Assembly: GCA_021739805.1 (NCBI GenBank)
Contig: JAIPBB010000114.1
Coordinates: 1 to 14,797, forward strand
Direction: 5' to 3'
Length of the DNA: 14,797 nt
Source of the DNA: Saprospiraceae bacterium
GTDB taxonomy: Bacteria > Bacteroidota > Bacteroidia > Bacteroidales > JAIPBB01
Shown: positions 1 through 6,153 of the stretch, one piece after another
How the letters are laid out: each line of letters begins with the position of its first letter
How positions within the stretch are numbered: position 1 is the first letter of the stretch
Notes under the pieces: model-generated
Database searches by the model: none
What the model saw: only the letters and a program-made list of their open reading frames with translations
What the model was told of the DNA's origin: nothing
Position numbers and translations under genes: made by a program

Positions 1-20
1 AGATTAAAATAATTATTAAA

Positions 21-40
21 TAATCTGTGAATCTGTGGCT
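21..40. repeat. Tandem ATCTGTG motif, related to the terminal repeat at 5768/6104
   Basis: TAATCTGTGAATCTGTGGCT contains two copies of ATCTGTG 8 nt apart. The core TCTGTGGC-like sequence also occurs in the 17-bp inverted repeats that bound the non-coding element at 5768-6120. This suggests the left edge of the window holds the end of a similar non-coding repeat. Nothing else is visible in bases 1-60. Confidence 0.3.
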
Positions 41-111
41 TATAATTTAGTTTCCTTTGAAGTAACCAGAAAAAAACATCTCTAAAACATTAAATTTATA
101 AATTCTTTTTT

Positions 112-119
112 TACATTTG
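112..119 (+). promoter_or_regulatory. Candidate Bacteroidota -7 promoter box (TACATTTG) of the ModE-like gene
   Basis: TACATTTG fits the Bacteroidota primary-sigma -7 consensus TAnnTTTG exactly and lies 41 nt upstream of the ATG at 161. The predicted transcription start falls at the left edge of the palindrome at 124-147. No clear TTTG -33 box is visible at the expected spacing, so the promoter may be weak or may depend on another factor. Confidence 0.5.
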
Positions 120-123
120 CATT

Positions 124-147
124 CGATATGAATCAAAACTCATATCG
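124..147. promoter_or_regulatory. Palindromic operator, probable ModE-type binding site (copy 1)
   Basis: This is a perfect inverted repeat, CGATATGA-N8-TCATATCG. It starts 4 nt after the TACATTTG box and ends 13 nt before the start codon of the ModE-like gene. A palindrome over the transcription start of a winged-helix regulator gene is the usual place for an autoregulatory operator. Classic ModE boxes in enterobacteria are also A/T-rich palindromes with CG at the outer ends. The same half-sites with the same 10-nt inner spacing (CGWTATG-N10-CATATCG) recur at 1897-1920. That ModE binds here is inference. Confidence 0.6.
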
Positions 148-160
148 TAAATATATTTAA

Positions 161-532
161 ATGAAGCCTCCAAGAAGTTCAAAAAACGATGTTTTCCTAA
201 GATACAAATTGTGGTTATCCGCAGTTTCGGGAGAAGGTATTCTTGGAGACGGAAAATACAGATTGCTTCGAACGATTGAAGAAAAAGGATCTTTAAAAGC
301 TGCTGCTGACTCTTTAGGAATGAGCTACAGAAAAGCATGGGGTGATATTAAAAAAGCTGAAAATCTGCTTGGCTATGATCTTACTGACAAACATCGTGGC
401 GGTAAAGACGGAGGAAAGTCAACACTTACTGACAAAGCAAAAAATCTACTTGAAGCTTATGATGCCTTGCATAAAAAAATGGATACAGCCATTGCTGATG
501 CATGTGTTGAATTCAATGAAAAGATAAAATAA
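161..532 (+). CDS. Stand-alone ModE-type winged-helix transcriptional regulator
   Basis: This 123-residue protein is one LysR/ModE-type winged helix-turn-helix domain. Residues 27-62 carry the family signature: ILGDGKYRLLRTIEEKGSLK, then AAADSLGMSYRKAW, where the SLKAAADSLGMSYRKAW segment (44-60) is the helix-turn-helix. A basic wing follows (HRGGKDGGKSTLT, 78-90), then a C-terminal helix (91-123) that probably dimerises. Full-length ModE has about 260 residues, with two Mop domains that bind molybdate. Those are absent, so either this protein does not sense oxyanion directly or a partner does. The downstream genes are on the same strand, starting 50 nt after its stop. A palindrome over its promoter suggests autoregulation, and a matching site precedes the TonB operon. 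The family assignment is strong. Molybdate or tungstate as the signal is inferred from the family and from the Moco genes nearby. Confidence 0.88.
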   Translation: MKPPRSSKNDVFLRYKLWLSAVSGEGILGDGKYRLLRTIEEKGSLKAAADSLGMSYRKAWGDIKKAENLLGYDLTDKHRGGKDGGKSTLTDKAKNLLEAYDALHKKMDTAIADACVEFNEKIK

Positions 533-582
533 AATTTAGTTCTTTATTTATTAAAATTAAATTTGCCAACCCAAAAACTAAT

Positions 583-1329
583 ATGAGAATACTGATTGGC
601 ATAGACGACACTGATAACAAAGACAGTAGAGGAACAGGATACAATTCCAGACAATTGGCTGCTGCAATTGAAGCTGAAAATCTTGGACGGGTTCATGGGA
701 TTACACGACATCAATTGTTTGTTCATCCTGACATTCCTTATACTTCGCAAAACAGTTCGGCTTGTCTTGAAGTGATGACTGAGAATTTGAGTGAGATTAA
801 AAGTTTTTGCAGGGATTTTATGCAAAATATCGGTGCAATTGGTTCCGATGTTGGACTTTGCATAGTAGAAATTGATAAGATTTCTGAAGAGATAATTAAA
901 TGGGGAGTTGATGCAAAATCCATAGTACTAAAAATGGATGATGCAATTGAAAAAGCTGAAAGACATGAAATCTATCTCGAAGGATTAACAGGAACAAAAT
1001 GTGGAATTATTGGGGCATTGGCAGCAATTGGATTAAGAGCAGGCGGAAACGATGGGAGATTTATCTGGTTAAACTCAAAGAAAAATCTTCGTGATATTGA
1101 ACATGGAGTTGAAACTATTGAAGATTTGATTAATCAAACAGGAATTAATTTGGTTGAATCGATTGATAAAGAGATTATTAATCCAAAAGATAAAGTATAT
1201 TTAAATGAATGGGCAAGACCTGTTCTTCAAAACAATAAATCAGTTTTGTTAGTTGAAAAAATAACAAATAATAGTAATTATGAATGGAAATGTACAGCAA
1301 AAGAGTTTGTCAAGAAGTTATCTAACTAA
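583..1329 (+). CDS. Short TiaS-like protein (IDDTD kinase-like domain, no tRNA-binding domains)
   Basis: The N-terminus MRILIGIDDTD, followed by RGTGYNSRQLA, matches the phosphate-binding start of archaeal TiaS, the tRNA(Ile2) agmatinylcytidine synthetase. Residues 134-160 carry a second conserved block (GLTGTKCGIIGALAAIG, then GGNDGRF) typical of these proteins. At 248 residues it is much shorter than archaeal TiaS, which has about 420. It ends before the OB-fold and zinc-ribbon parts that hold tRNA, and no CxxC zinc motif is visible. Agmatidine formation is therefore unlikely, and the real substrate is unknown. It follows the ModE-like gene by 50 nt and overlaps the next gene by 50 nt, so it probably belongs to a Mo/W-linked unit. 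An ATP- or nucleotide-dependent role is inferred only from IDDTD. The homology is clear; the function is open. Confidence 0.75.
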   Translation: MRILIGIDDTDNKDSRGTGYNSRQLAAAIEAENLGRVHGITRHQLFVHPDIPYTSQNSSACLEVMTENLSEIKSFCRDFMQNIGAIGSDVGLCIVEIDKISEEIIKWGVDAKSIVLKMDDAIEKAERHEIYLEGLTGTKCGIIGALAAIGLRAGGNDGRFIWLNSKKNLRDIEHGVETIEDLINQTGINLVESIDKEIINPKDKVYLNEWARPVLQNNKSVLLVEKITNNSNYEWKCTAKEFVKKLSN

Positions 1330-1855
1330 ACTTTCGATTGCAAGCTTTTTAGAAATAATTCTCCTACTAGGAGCTGGTGTTTTAGCAATTGTGCTTCATG
1401 CGCGATTAAGAACTCCATTAAATATTCCAGGTCATCATGGCATTGAATTTATGGCAATAATTCTTGCTGCCCGACTAAGCTCAAAAATCAAATGGGCTTC
1501 CAGTATTTCTGCTTTGGGAATTGGAATTTTTCTATTGTTTCCGGTTCTCGGATTTAAAGACCCAATGATGGGTTTTAACTATATGCTACCTTGTTTTATG
1601 GTTGATTTGGCTTATAATTTTATGCAAAATAAAAAATACAGAAATTTAATTCTTGCTTTAGCTACCGGACTTGGTTATATGTTAATTCCTGTAAGCAGAC
1701 TAATTGCAACTATTTCCATCGGAATTCCATATAGTTCTTTCTTTAAGCATGGATTTATTACTCCAATGCTAACTTTCTTAATTTTTGGAATTTTAGGTGG
1801 GATTTTAGGAACAGGTATTTATTTTATTGGCAAAAAATTATTTAAAAAAATATAA
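1280..1855 (+). CDS. Multi-pass inner-membrane protein, ECF S-component-like
   Basis: The 191-residue product is strongly hydrophobic, with about five or six membrane segments near residues 20-42, 54-66, 72-92, 97-115, 122-146 and 158-185. It ends in a positive tail (GKKLFKKI). The motif TPLNIPGHHGIEFMAI (45-60), followed by a short helix-rich bundle, recalls small substrate-binding S components of ECF vitamin/metal transporters such as BioY. I cannot assign a substrate, and no EcfA or EcfT gene lies in the window. The ATG at 1280 overlaps the TiaS-like gene by 50 nt, so translation is probably coupled. A TTG at codon 10 is an alternative start, but the next in-frame ATG (codon 58) would cut off the first membrane helix. 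The context suggests a transport role connected with the ModE-like regulator. A stem-loop terminator starts 7 nt after the stop. Confidence 0.7.
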   Translation: MNGNVQQKSLSRSYLTKLSIASFLEIILLLGAGVLAIVLHARLRTPLNIPGHHGIEFMAIILAARLSSKIKWASSISALGIGIFLLFPVLGFKDPMMGFNYMLPCFMVDLAYNFMQNKKYRNLILALATGLGYMLIPVSRLIATISIGIPYSSFFKHGFITPMLTFLIFGILGGILGTGIYFIGKKLFKKI

Positions 1856-1861
1856 ATCTTC

Positions 1862-1886
1862 AAAGCGATATATTTTATCGCTTTTT
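1862..1886 (+). terminator. Probable Rho-independent terminator after the membrane-protein gene
   Basis: AAAGCGATA (1862-1870) and TATCGCTTT (1876-1884) form a perfect 9-bp stem with a 5-nt loop. A T-rich run reaches 1886. It begins 7 nt after the stop codon at 1855, separating the regulator unit from the TonB operon. The stem is not GC-rich, so termination may be partial. Confidence 0.6.
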
Positions 1887-1891
1887 ATTTG
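1884..1891 (+). promoter_or_regulatory. Candidate -7 box (TTTATTTG) of the lipoprotein/TonB operon
   Basis: TTTATTTG differs from TAnnTTTG at one position. It sits 5 nt before the operator copy at 1897-1920, almost the same geometry as TACATTTG and its operator upstream of the ModE-like gene. It overlaps the T tract of the terminator. No convincing -33 box was seen. Confidence 0.4.
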
Positions 1892-1896
1892 AACAT

Positions 1897-1920
1897 CGTT
1901 ATGCACAGTTTAACATATCG
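1897..1920. promoter_or_regulatory. Palindromic operator, probable ModE-type binding site (copy 2)
   Basis: CGTTATG-N10-CATATCG is a 7-bp inverted repeat with one mismatch. It has the same half-sites and the same 10-nt inner spacing as CGATATG-N10-CATATCG at 124-147. It lies directly downstream of a -7-like box and at the very start of the lipoprotein gene. Two copies of a 14-position motif with identical spacing, each at a promoter, are unlikely by chance. The binding protein is inferred to be the ModE-like product of 161-532. Confidence 0.55.
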
Positions 1921-2806
1921 TTTGAAAATTAAGAGGTTAATTCCAATTTTAATGCTGATTATTATTGCCATTTTTGGCTGCGAAAAGGAGAAAACTGATT
2001 ATCCTCCTCCTACTATTGAATTTATTACTGAAAGTGGATTTGTATTTAATGATACGATTCTTGAAATAGGGGAAAATTTTAAAATCGGCATTAAGGCAAG
2101 CAATCCAAATGTGAATCTGACAAATTTTATTATCCGCGTTCAGAGTGATGAACTTGAAACTTATCTTGATTCAGGGATGAATACTCCAAATCTTCATTTC
2201 GAAAGAAATATTACAAAAGGCATAAAAGAATCTGAAAAATGGATTTTTATAATTAGAGATAAAGATGGCAAATCAGCAGAAGTAAGCATAAATATAATAA
2301 AGGATTCTTCTTCGGCATTTGGAAACATTAAATATTATGCAAATATCGAAATGGGAGCTCAAAATAGTTCTGTTGGAAGTTTTTATTCTTTAACTAATGA
2401 TTCTGTTTATACTTTAAGCTCTGCTTTTGCAAATCAAAACAAAATCGACCTATGTTATTATTACGATTTTATCGACACTGACGAAAACACTATAGCTTCT
2501 CCGGGGGCAAATATTGATGCTTCTGTTTATACAGGGGCAAATGCCTTAGCCAACTGGACAAGCCGTCGAACAACAAGATTTAAGGTGGCAAATATATCTG
2601 AAAATGATTTTCTTAATGCCAATAACGATAGCCTTTTAATAGTATCTTATGGTCAATCTGATGGAAACCGAAAAGCTAAAAACCTTAAAACAACTGATAT
2701 TTTTTCTTTTAAAAATAATGATGGGAAAGTTGGCTTATTTAAGGTGAACACTATTACAGGAACTGATGCTGGGACAGTTAATATTTCAATAAAAATTCAG
2801 GAATAA
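1901..2806 (+). CDS. Outer-membrane-type lipoprotein of unknown function, operon with the TonB receptor
   Basis: The product begins with a basic segment and a hydrophobic stretch (IPILMLIIIAI) ending in a lipobox, IFGC. The Cys at residue 27 would be lipidated, followed by EKEKTDYPPP. The rest (about 275 residues) is polar and beta-rich, with no motif I can name. It has two parts: an Ig-like N-terminal half (TIEFITESGFVFNDTILEIG onward) and a C-terminal half rich in Asn, Ser and Asp. The stop codon overlaps the start of the TonB receptor gene (TAATG), so the two are translated together. The protein may sit on the cell surface as the ligand-binding partner of the receptor, as HmuY or SusD do in other systems, but it resembles neither. 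The frame opens with a TTG at 1889. I took the ATG at 1901, although it lies inside the operator; a TTG at 1922 (MKIKRLIPILM) would also give a good signal peptide and would leave room for a leader. Confidence 0.72.
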   Translation: MHSLTYRLKIKRLIPILMLIIIAIFGCEKEKTDYPPPTIEFITESGFVFNDTILEIGENFKIGIKASNPNVNLTNFIIRVQSDELETYLDSGMNTPNLHFERNITKGIKESEKWIFIIRDKDGKSAEVSINIIKDSSSAFGNIKYYANIEMGAQNSSVGSFYSLTNDSVYTLSSAFANQNKIDLCYYYDFIDTDENTIASPGANIDASVYTGANALANWTSRRTTRFKVANISENDFLNANNDSLLIVSYGQSDGNRKAKNLKTTDIFSFKNNDGKVGLFKVNTITGTDAGTVNISIKIQE

Positions 2807-4887
2807 TGAAAATGAAGTTTAAAATATTTTTTCTTGTTTATATAGTATTTTTATCTCAAACTGCATTGGGGCAAAGTAGTAATGTTGATGATACTATTAA
2901 TATTCCGGAATTTGTTGTTACTGCAAATCGCAGCATCAGAAATATTGATGATGTTCCCGGCAGAGTTGCAGTAATTGACGCAAAAACCATTGAAGAGCTT
3001 CCGGTTCAAAATGTAGATGAGATTTTAAGAAGTATTTCAAGCATTTATGTAAATCGCAGTTGGGGGATTTTTTCTCAAAATTCCAGCGTTACCATGCGTG
3101 GACTTGATGCAAGTGCAAGAGTTTTGGTATTGGTTGATGGTGTTCCTTTGAATAAATCTGCAGGTGGTTCTGTAAACTGGCATTTGATTTCAGTGAATAA
3201 TATCGAGAGAATTGAAGTTATAAAAGGACCGGCTTCGACAATTTATGGGAATAATGCAATGGCGGGAGTTATTAATATTATTACTAAAAATCCGAAGAAA
3301 CCACTTCAGGGAGAAGTTGGACTATTGGCAAGTTCTTATAATTCTTATGGTGGAAATTTTAATCTTTCAGGAACAAATATAAAAAAGAACAATGGTTTTA
3401 CATGGAGTTTAAATTCATTTTATCGCCAGGGAGATGGGTATATTCTTGAAAAAGAAGAATTGCGGGATTCTACTGATGTTAATGCTTTCCTAATGGAGTA
3501 TAGTATTGCCGGGAAACTTGCTTATAGTTTTAATAAAAATCACAAGCTTGAGTTTGCAGTTCAAACTTATGATGATTTAAGAGGACAAGGAAGAAAAGTT
3601 TATGAGGAATATGGTGATTATATGTCGGTGAATACTTCTAATTTGCGTTTAAGCTATGAAGGAATTTTTAATAAAACCGTTTTGAATGTTAACTCATTTT
3701 ATCAAATTGAAGATGAATTCAAACAGTCAGAATCAGTAAGTGCTAACAGTGGAAAATATAAACTCAGCGACAGGGATTCCCGAAAAGATGATTATGGAGT
3801 TTGGGTTAATGCTACAACTTACATTTCCGATAAAAATATTTTAAGCTATGGAATCGACTTGAAACAAGGGAAAGCCGATGTAACCAACACTTATATGACT
3901 TCAACAGATGTTCTGATTTATTCAGGAATACTTGATTTTTATGGGATTTTCGTTCAGGATGAGATTAATCTTTTAAACGACAAACTAACTATTGTTGCAG
4001 GTGCCAGATTTGATAATGCACGATACTATAAAGGAAAATTAATAGTTGAAAATCCAACATCAAACACAGGTTTTGTAACTCCTTTCGATGAAGATTTTAT
4101 TAATTCAAAATGGAATTCATTTAGCCCGAAAATTGCTTTGAAATACAAATTCAACAAATCACAATCTGTATATATTTCTTATTCAAAAGGTTTTATGCCA
4201 CCAAAGCTGGATGACCTTTCAAAATCGGGTAAAATCAACAAAGGATTTAAACTTGCAAATCCTGAATTGGGTCCCGAATATATTTCAAATTATGAAATTG
4301 GATTTAATTTAATATTCTTCAAAAAACTTACGATTGAGCCATCAATTTATTATTCATTAGGAAAAGATTTTCAATATTTTGTCGGGACAGGCGATTCGGT
4401 TGACACAGGTGGTGATGCAATAAAACCGGTTTATCAACGACAAAATATTTCAAATGTTGAGGTAATTGGTGCTGAAATTTCAACGAAATATCAATTATTA
4501 AAAAACTTACAAATCTCGGCTAATTACACTTTTAATGAGTCAAAAATTAAAGATTATAATACTGATAAAGCCAACGGAAATGATATAAGCGGTAACTTTT
4601 TGATTGAAGTTCCAAAGCATATGGTTTATGCAGGTTTAAGCTGGAAAAACAAATATTTCAACACGACAATTTCTTATAATTATATTTCCAGTCAATGGTA
4701 TGATGATGAAAACACAATTTCTATTGACGAATATGATATTATTGATTTACAATTATCAAGAGAATTTGCTAAAAAATTTTATGCTTCATTAAATATTCAA
4801 AACATTTTAAATGACCCATATATTGATAGAAAAGGTTATTTATCACCCGGGAGATTTATTACAGGAGAAATCAAATTTAAATTTTAA
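2806..4887 (+). CDS. TonB-dependent outer-membrane receptor
   Basis: This is a 693-residue receptor with a signal peptide (residues 1-23, cut near ALGQS) and a probable TonB box in PEFVVTANR (34-42). The plug domain covers about 45-162, with the usual signatures SVTMRGLDASARVLVLVDGV (94-113), RIEVIKGPASTIYGNNA (135-151) and GVINIIT. About 22 beta strands follow, ending in the expected terminal Phe (GEIKFKF). The length fits the BtuB/CirA/siderophore type rather than the SusC type of about 1,000 residues, and no carboxypeptidase-like N-terminal extension is present. It overlaps the lipoprotein stop by 1 nt and is followed after 27 nt by a T9SS-exported protein. The substrate cannot be read from the sequence. 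Because the operon starts with a copy of the palindrome that also precedes the ModE-like gene, I infer molybdate, tungstate or a complex of these. Iron, cobalamin or another metal remains possible. Confidence 0.93.
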   Translation: MKMKFKIFFLVYIVFLSQTALGQSSNVDDTINIPEFVVTANRSIRNIDDVPGRVAVIDAKTIEELPVQNVDEILRSISSIYVNRSWGIFSQNSSVTMRGLDASARVLVLVDGVPLNKSAGGSVNWHLISVNNIERIEVIKGPASTIYGNNAMAGVINIITKNPKKPLQGEVGLLASSYNSYGGNFNLSGTNIKKNNGFTWSLNSFYRQGDGYILEKEELRDSTDVNAFLMEYSIAGKLAYSFNKNHKLEFAVQTYDDLRGQGRKVYEEYGDYMSVNTSNLRLSYEGIFNKTVLNVNSFYQIEDEFKQSESVSANSGKYKLSDRDSRKDDYGVWVNATTYISDKNILSYGIDLKQGKADVTNTYMTSTDVLIYSGILDFYGIFVQDEINLLNDKLTIVAGARFDNARYYKGKLIVENPTSNTGFVTPFDEDFINSKWNSFSPKIALKYKFNKSQSVYISYSKGFMPPKLDDLSKSGKINKGFKLANPELGPEYISNYEIGFNLIFFKKLTIEPSIYYSLGKDFQYFVGTGDSVDTGGDAIKPVYQRQNISNVEVIGAEISTKYQLLKNLQISANYTFNESKIKDYNTDKANGNDISGNFLIEVPKHMVYAGLSWKNKYFNTTISYNYISSQWYDDENTISIDEYDIIDLQLSREFAKKFYASLNIQNILNDPYIDRKGYLSPGRFITGEIKFKF

Positions 4888-4914
4888 AATATATTAACAT
4901 CAAAATCAATCAAA

Positions 4915-5766
4915 ATGAAAAAAACAAACCTTTACACAGTTTTAGCGATTATTGCCTTTTTTGGGCTAATCCAAATTAATTCAAGTGCACAAGACACTCT
5001 TGTACAATGGACATTCCCTTCGGATACAGGAGTTGCTGATGGCGGATGTATTCCTGCAAATCTAATTCAGGAAATTGAAACTGCCGGTGGAACTAGTGCA
5101 ATTCAATTTAAAAATGGTTTAACAACAAAAGCTGCCCAGGCAACAGGCTGGCACAATGGTACAGATGCAAAAAAATGGAAAGTTGAATTTGAAACCACTG
5201 GTTACACAAATATTACATTATCATCAAAAATTACTTCTGGTGGTTCAAATCCCGGGCCTAGAGATTTTAAAATTCAGTATAAAGTGGGCAGTGGTGCTTG
5301 GACTGATGTTGCAAATTCAGAGTTTCAAACAGCTAATGATTGGACAACCGGTGTTTTAAATGACCTTGCTATTCCAAATAGTTGTTCAAACCAATCTTCT
5401 GTTCAAATCAGGTGGATTATGACTTCTGACACTGCAAGTAATGGTTCAATAGTTGACTCTACAGGAACTAGTAAAATTGATGACATCATTATTAAAGGAG
5501 CTGTAATGATTAATGTAAATGAAAACATTATTTCAGATTCAAAAATTAATATTTACCCAAATCCTACAACAGATTATTTAAATATTGAAAGCAATACTGC
5601 TTCAATAATAACGCTTTATAATATTATTGGAGAAGAAATTATAAGTTTAAACTCGAATAATTTTGAAAAGATTGATGTGTCAGAATTGAATTCAGGAATT
5701 TATTTATTAAAGATTGAGGATTTAACTGACAAGTCAGTAATTTTGCGAAAAATAATTGTCCAATAA
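4915..5766 (+). CDS. Secreted protein with a type IX (Por) C-terminal sorting domain
   Basis: A signal peptide (residues 1-25, MKKTNLYTVLAIIAFFGLIQ, then INSSAQ) leads into a beta-sandwich-like region of about 170 residues (26-198). This has regular Trp/Gly-rich strands (FKIQYKVGSGAWTDVAN). The last 75 residues are a T9SS type A sorting domain: INIYPNPTTDYLNIES (211-226), ITLYNIIGEEI, IDVSELNSGIYLLKIED (253-269) and the basic end ILRKIIVQ. The protein is therefore exported across the outer membrane and probably anchored at the surface or released. It has only two Cys outside the sorting domain (45 and 157) and no catalytic motif that I recognise. It starts 27 nt after the TonB receptor gene and probably shares its transcript, so it may capture or present the receptor's ligand. 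That role is inference. Confidence 0.85.
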   Translation: MKKTNLYTVLAIIAFFGLIQINSSAQDTLVQWTFPSDTGVADGGCIPANLIQEIETAGGTSAIQFKNGLTTKAAQATGWHNGTDAKKWKVEFETTGYTNITLSSKITSGGSNPGPRDFKIQYKVGSGAWTDVANSEFQTANDWTTGVLNDLAIPNSCSNQSSVQIRWIMTSDTASNGSIVDSTGTSKIDDIIIKGAVMINVNENIISDSKINIYPNPTTDYLNIESNTASIITLYNIIGEEIISLNSNNFEKIDVSELNSGIYLLKIEDLTDKSVILRKIIVQ

Positions 5767-5767
5767 A

Positions 5768-6120
5768 AAAATTGCCACAGATTACTCACAATAGTATTTA
5801 TAATGAAAGGTATTCGTGATTTCATTTCGTTAAATTCACAGATTAATGCCTAAAAAAACATGTATAAAGATTAGAATAAACTGTATAATTGTAAATTAAG
5901 AATAATATTTCGCTCCTACGGAGCTTTAAATTTTGGATATTGCCAAATTCTACAAATATTTCACTCCTAACGGAGTTATAAGAATAATCCCGTAGGGATG
6001 GAATATTTGTAAAAAAACATGCATCAAAAAACAAAAGCCCGTAGGGGTGAAATATTAAAAATCTGATACTTGGAGTAAGGAAAAACAAAAAATCAATTAA
6101 AAATAATCTGTGGCAATTTT
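5768..6120. repeat. 353-bp non-coding element with perfect 17-bp terminal inverted repeats
   Basis: AAAATTGCCACAGATTA (5768-5784) is the exact reverse complement of TAATCTGTGGCAATTTT (6104-6120). Between them lie four short related repeats, two in each orientation, and no plausible gene. The element fills almost the whole gap between the T9SS gene and moeA. Its structure fits a MITE-like or REP-cluster (BIME-like) element mobilised in trans. The minus-strand ORF across it is a hydrophobic translation of repeat DNA and is not called. No obvious target-site duplication was found. Confidence 0.6.
5904..6057. repeat. Four REP-like repeats (AATATTTCRCYCCTACGG), two forward and two inverted
   Basis: The forward copies start at 5904 (AATATTTCGCTCCTACGG) and 5956 (AATATTTCACTCCTAACGG). 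The inverted copies are at about 5990-6007 (CCGTAGGGATGGAATATT) and 6039-6056 (CCGTAGGGGTGAAATATT). The forward copies contain small hairpins: GCTCC-TAC-GGAGC at 5912-5924 and ACTCC-TAAC-GGAGT at 5963-5976. The middle pair (5951-6010) forms one larger imperfect hairpin. Repeats with this core are, from memory, common in Bacteroidota intergenic DNA. They could act as a transcript-end structure or as REP elements mobilised by a RAYT-type transposase. Confidence 0.65.
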
Positions 6121-6153
6121 GAAAGTACACAATTAACGCACAAATAATAAAAT

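Noticed and set aside
342..527. 61-codon ORF in another frame inside the ModE-like gene
   Set aside because: The overlapping frame encodes a well-conserved winged-helix domain; this one is a shadow.
583..1329. Calling the TiaS-like gene a true tRNA(Ile2) agmatinylcytidine synthetase (tiaS)
   Set aside because: The OB-fold and zinc-ribbon tRNA-binding regions are missing, and agmatidine is an archaeal modification.
1862..1884. Reading AGCGATA-TATTT-TATCGCT as a third ModE operator
   Set aside because: Its stem is adjacent to a stop codon and followed by a T tract, and its half-site and spacing differ from the two matched palindromes. A terminator explains it better.
5904..6057. CRISPR array
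   Set aside because: The four repeats are imperfect, occur in both orientations and have irregular spacing; there are no cas genes.
5843..6130. 95-codon minus-strand ORF in the moeA upstream gap
   Set aside because: It translates the terminal inverted repeat and REP-like repeats. The protein is Phe/Leu/Tyr-rich with no domain and no start context.
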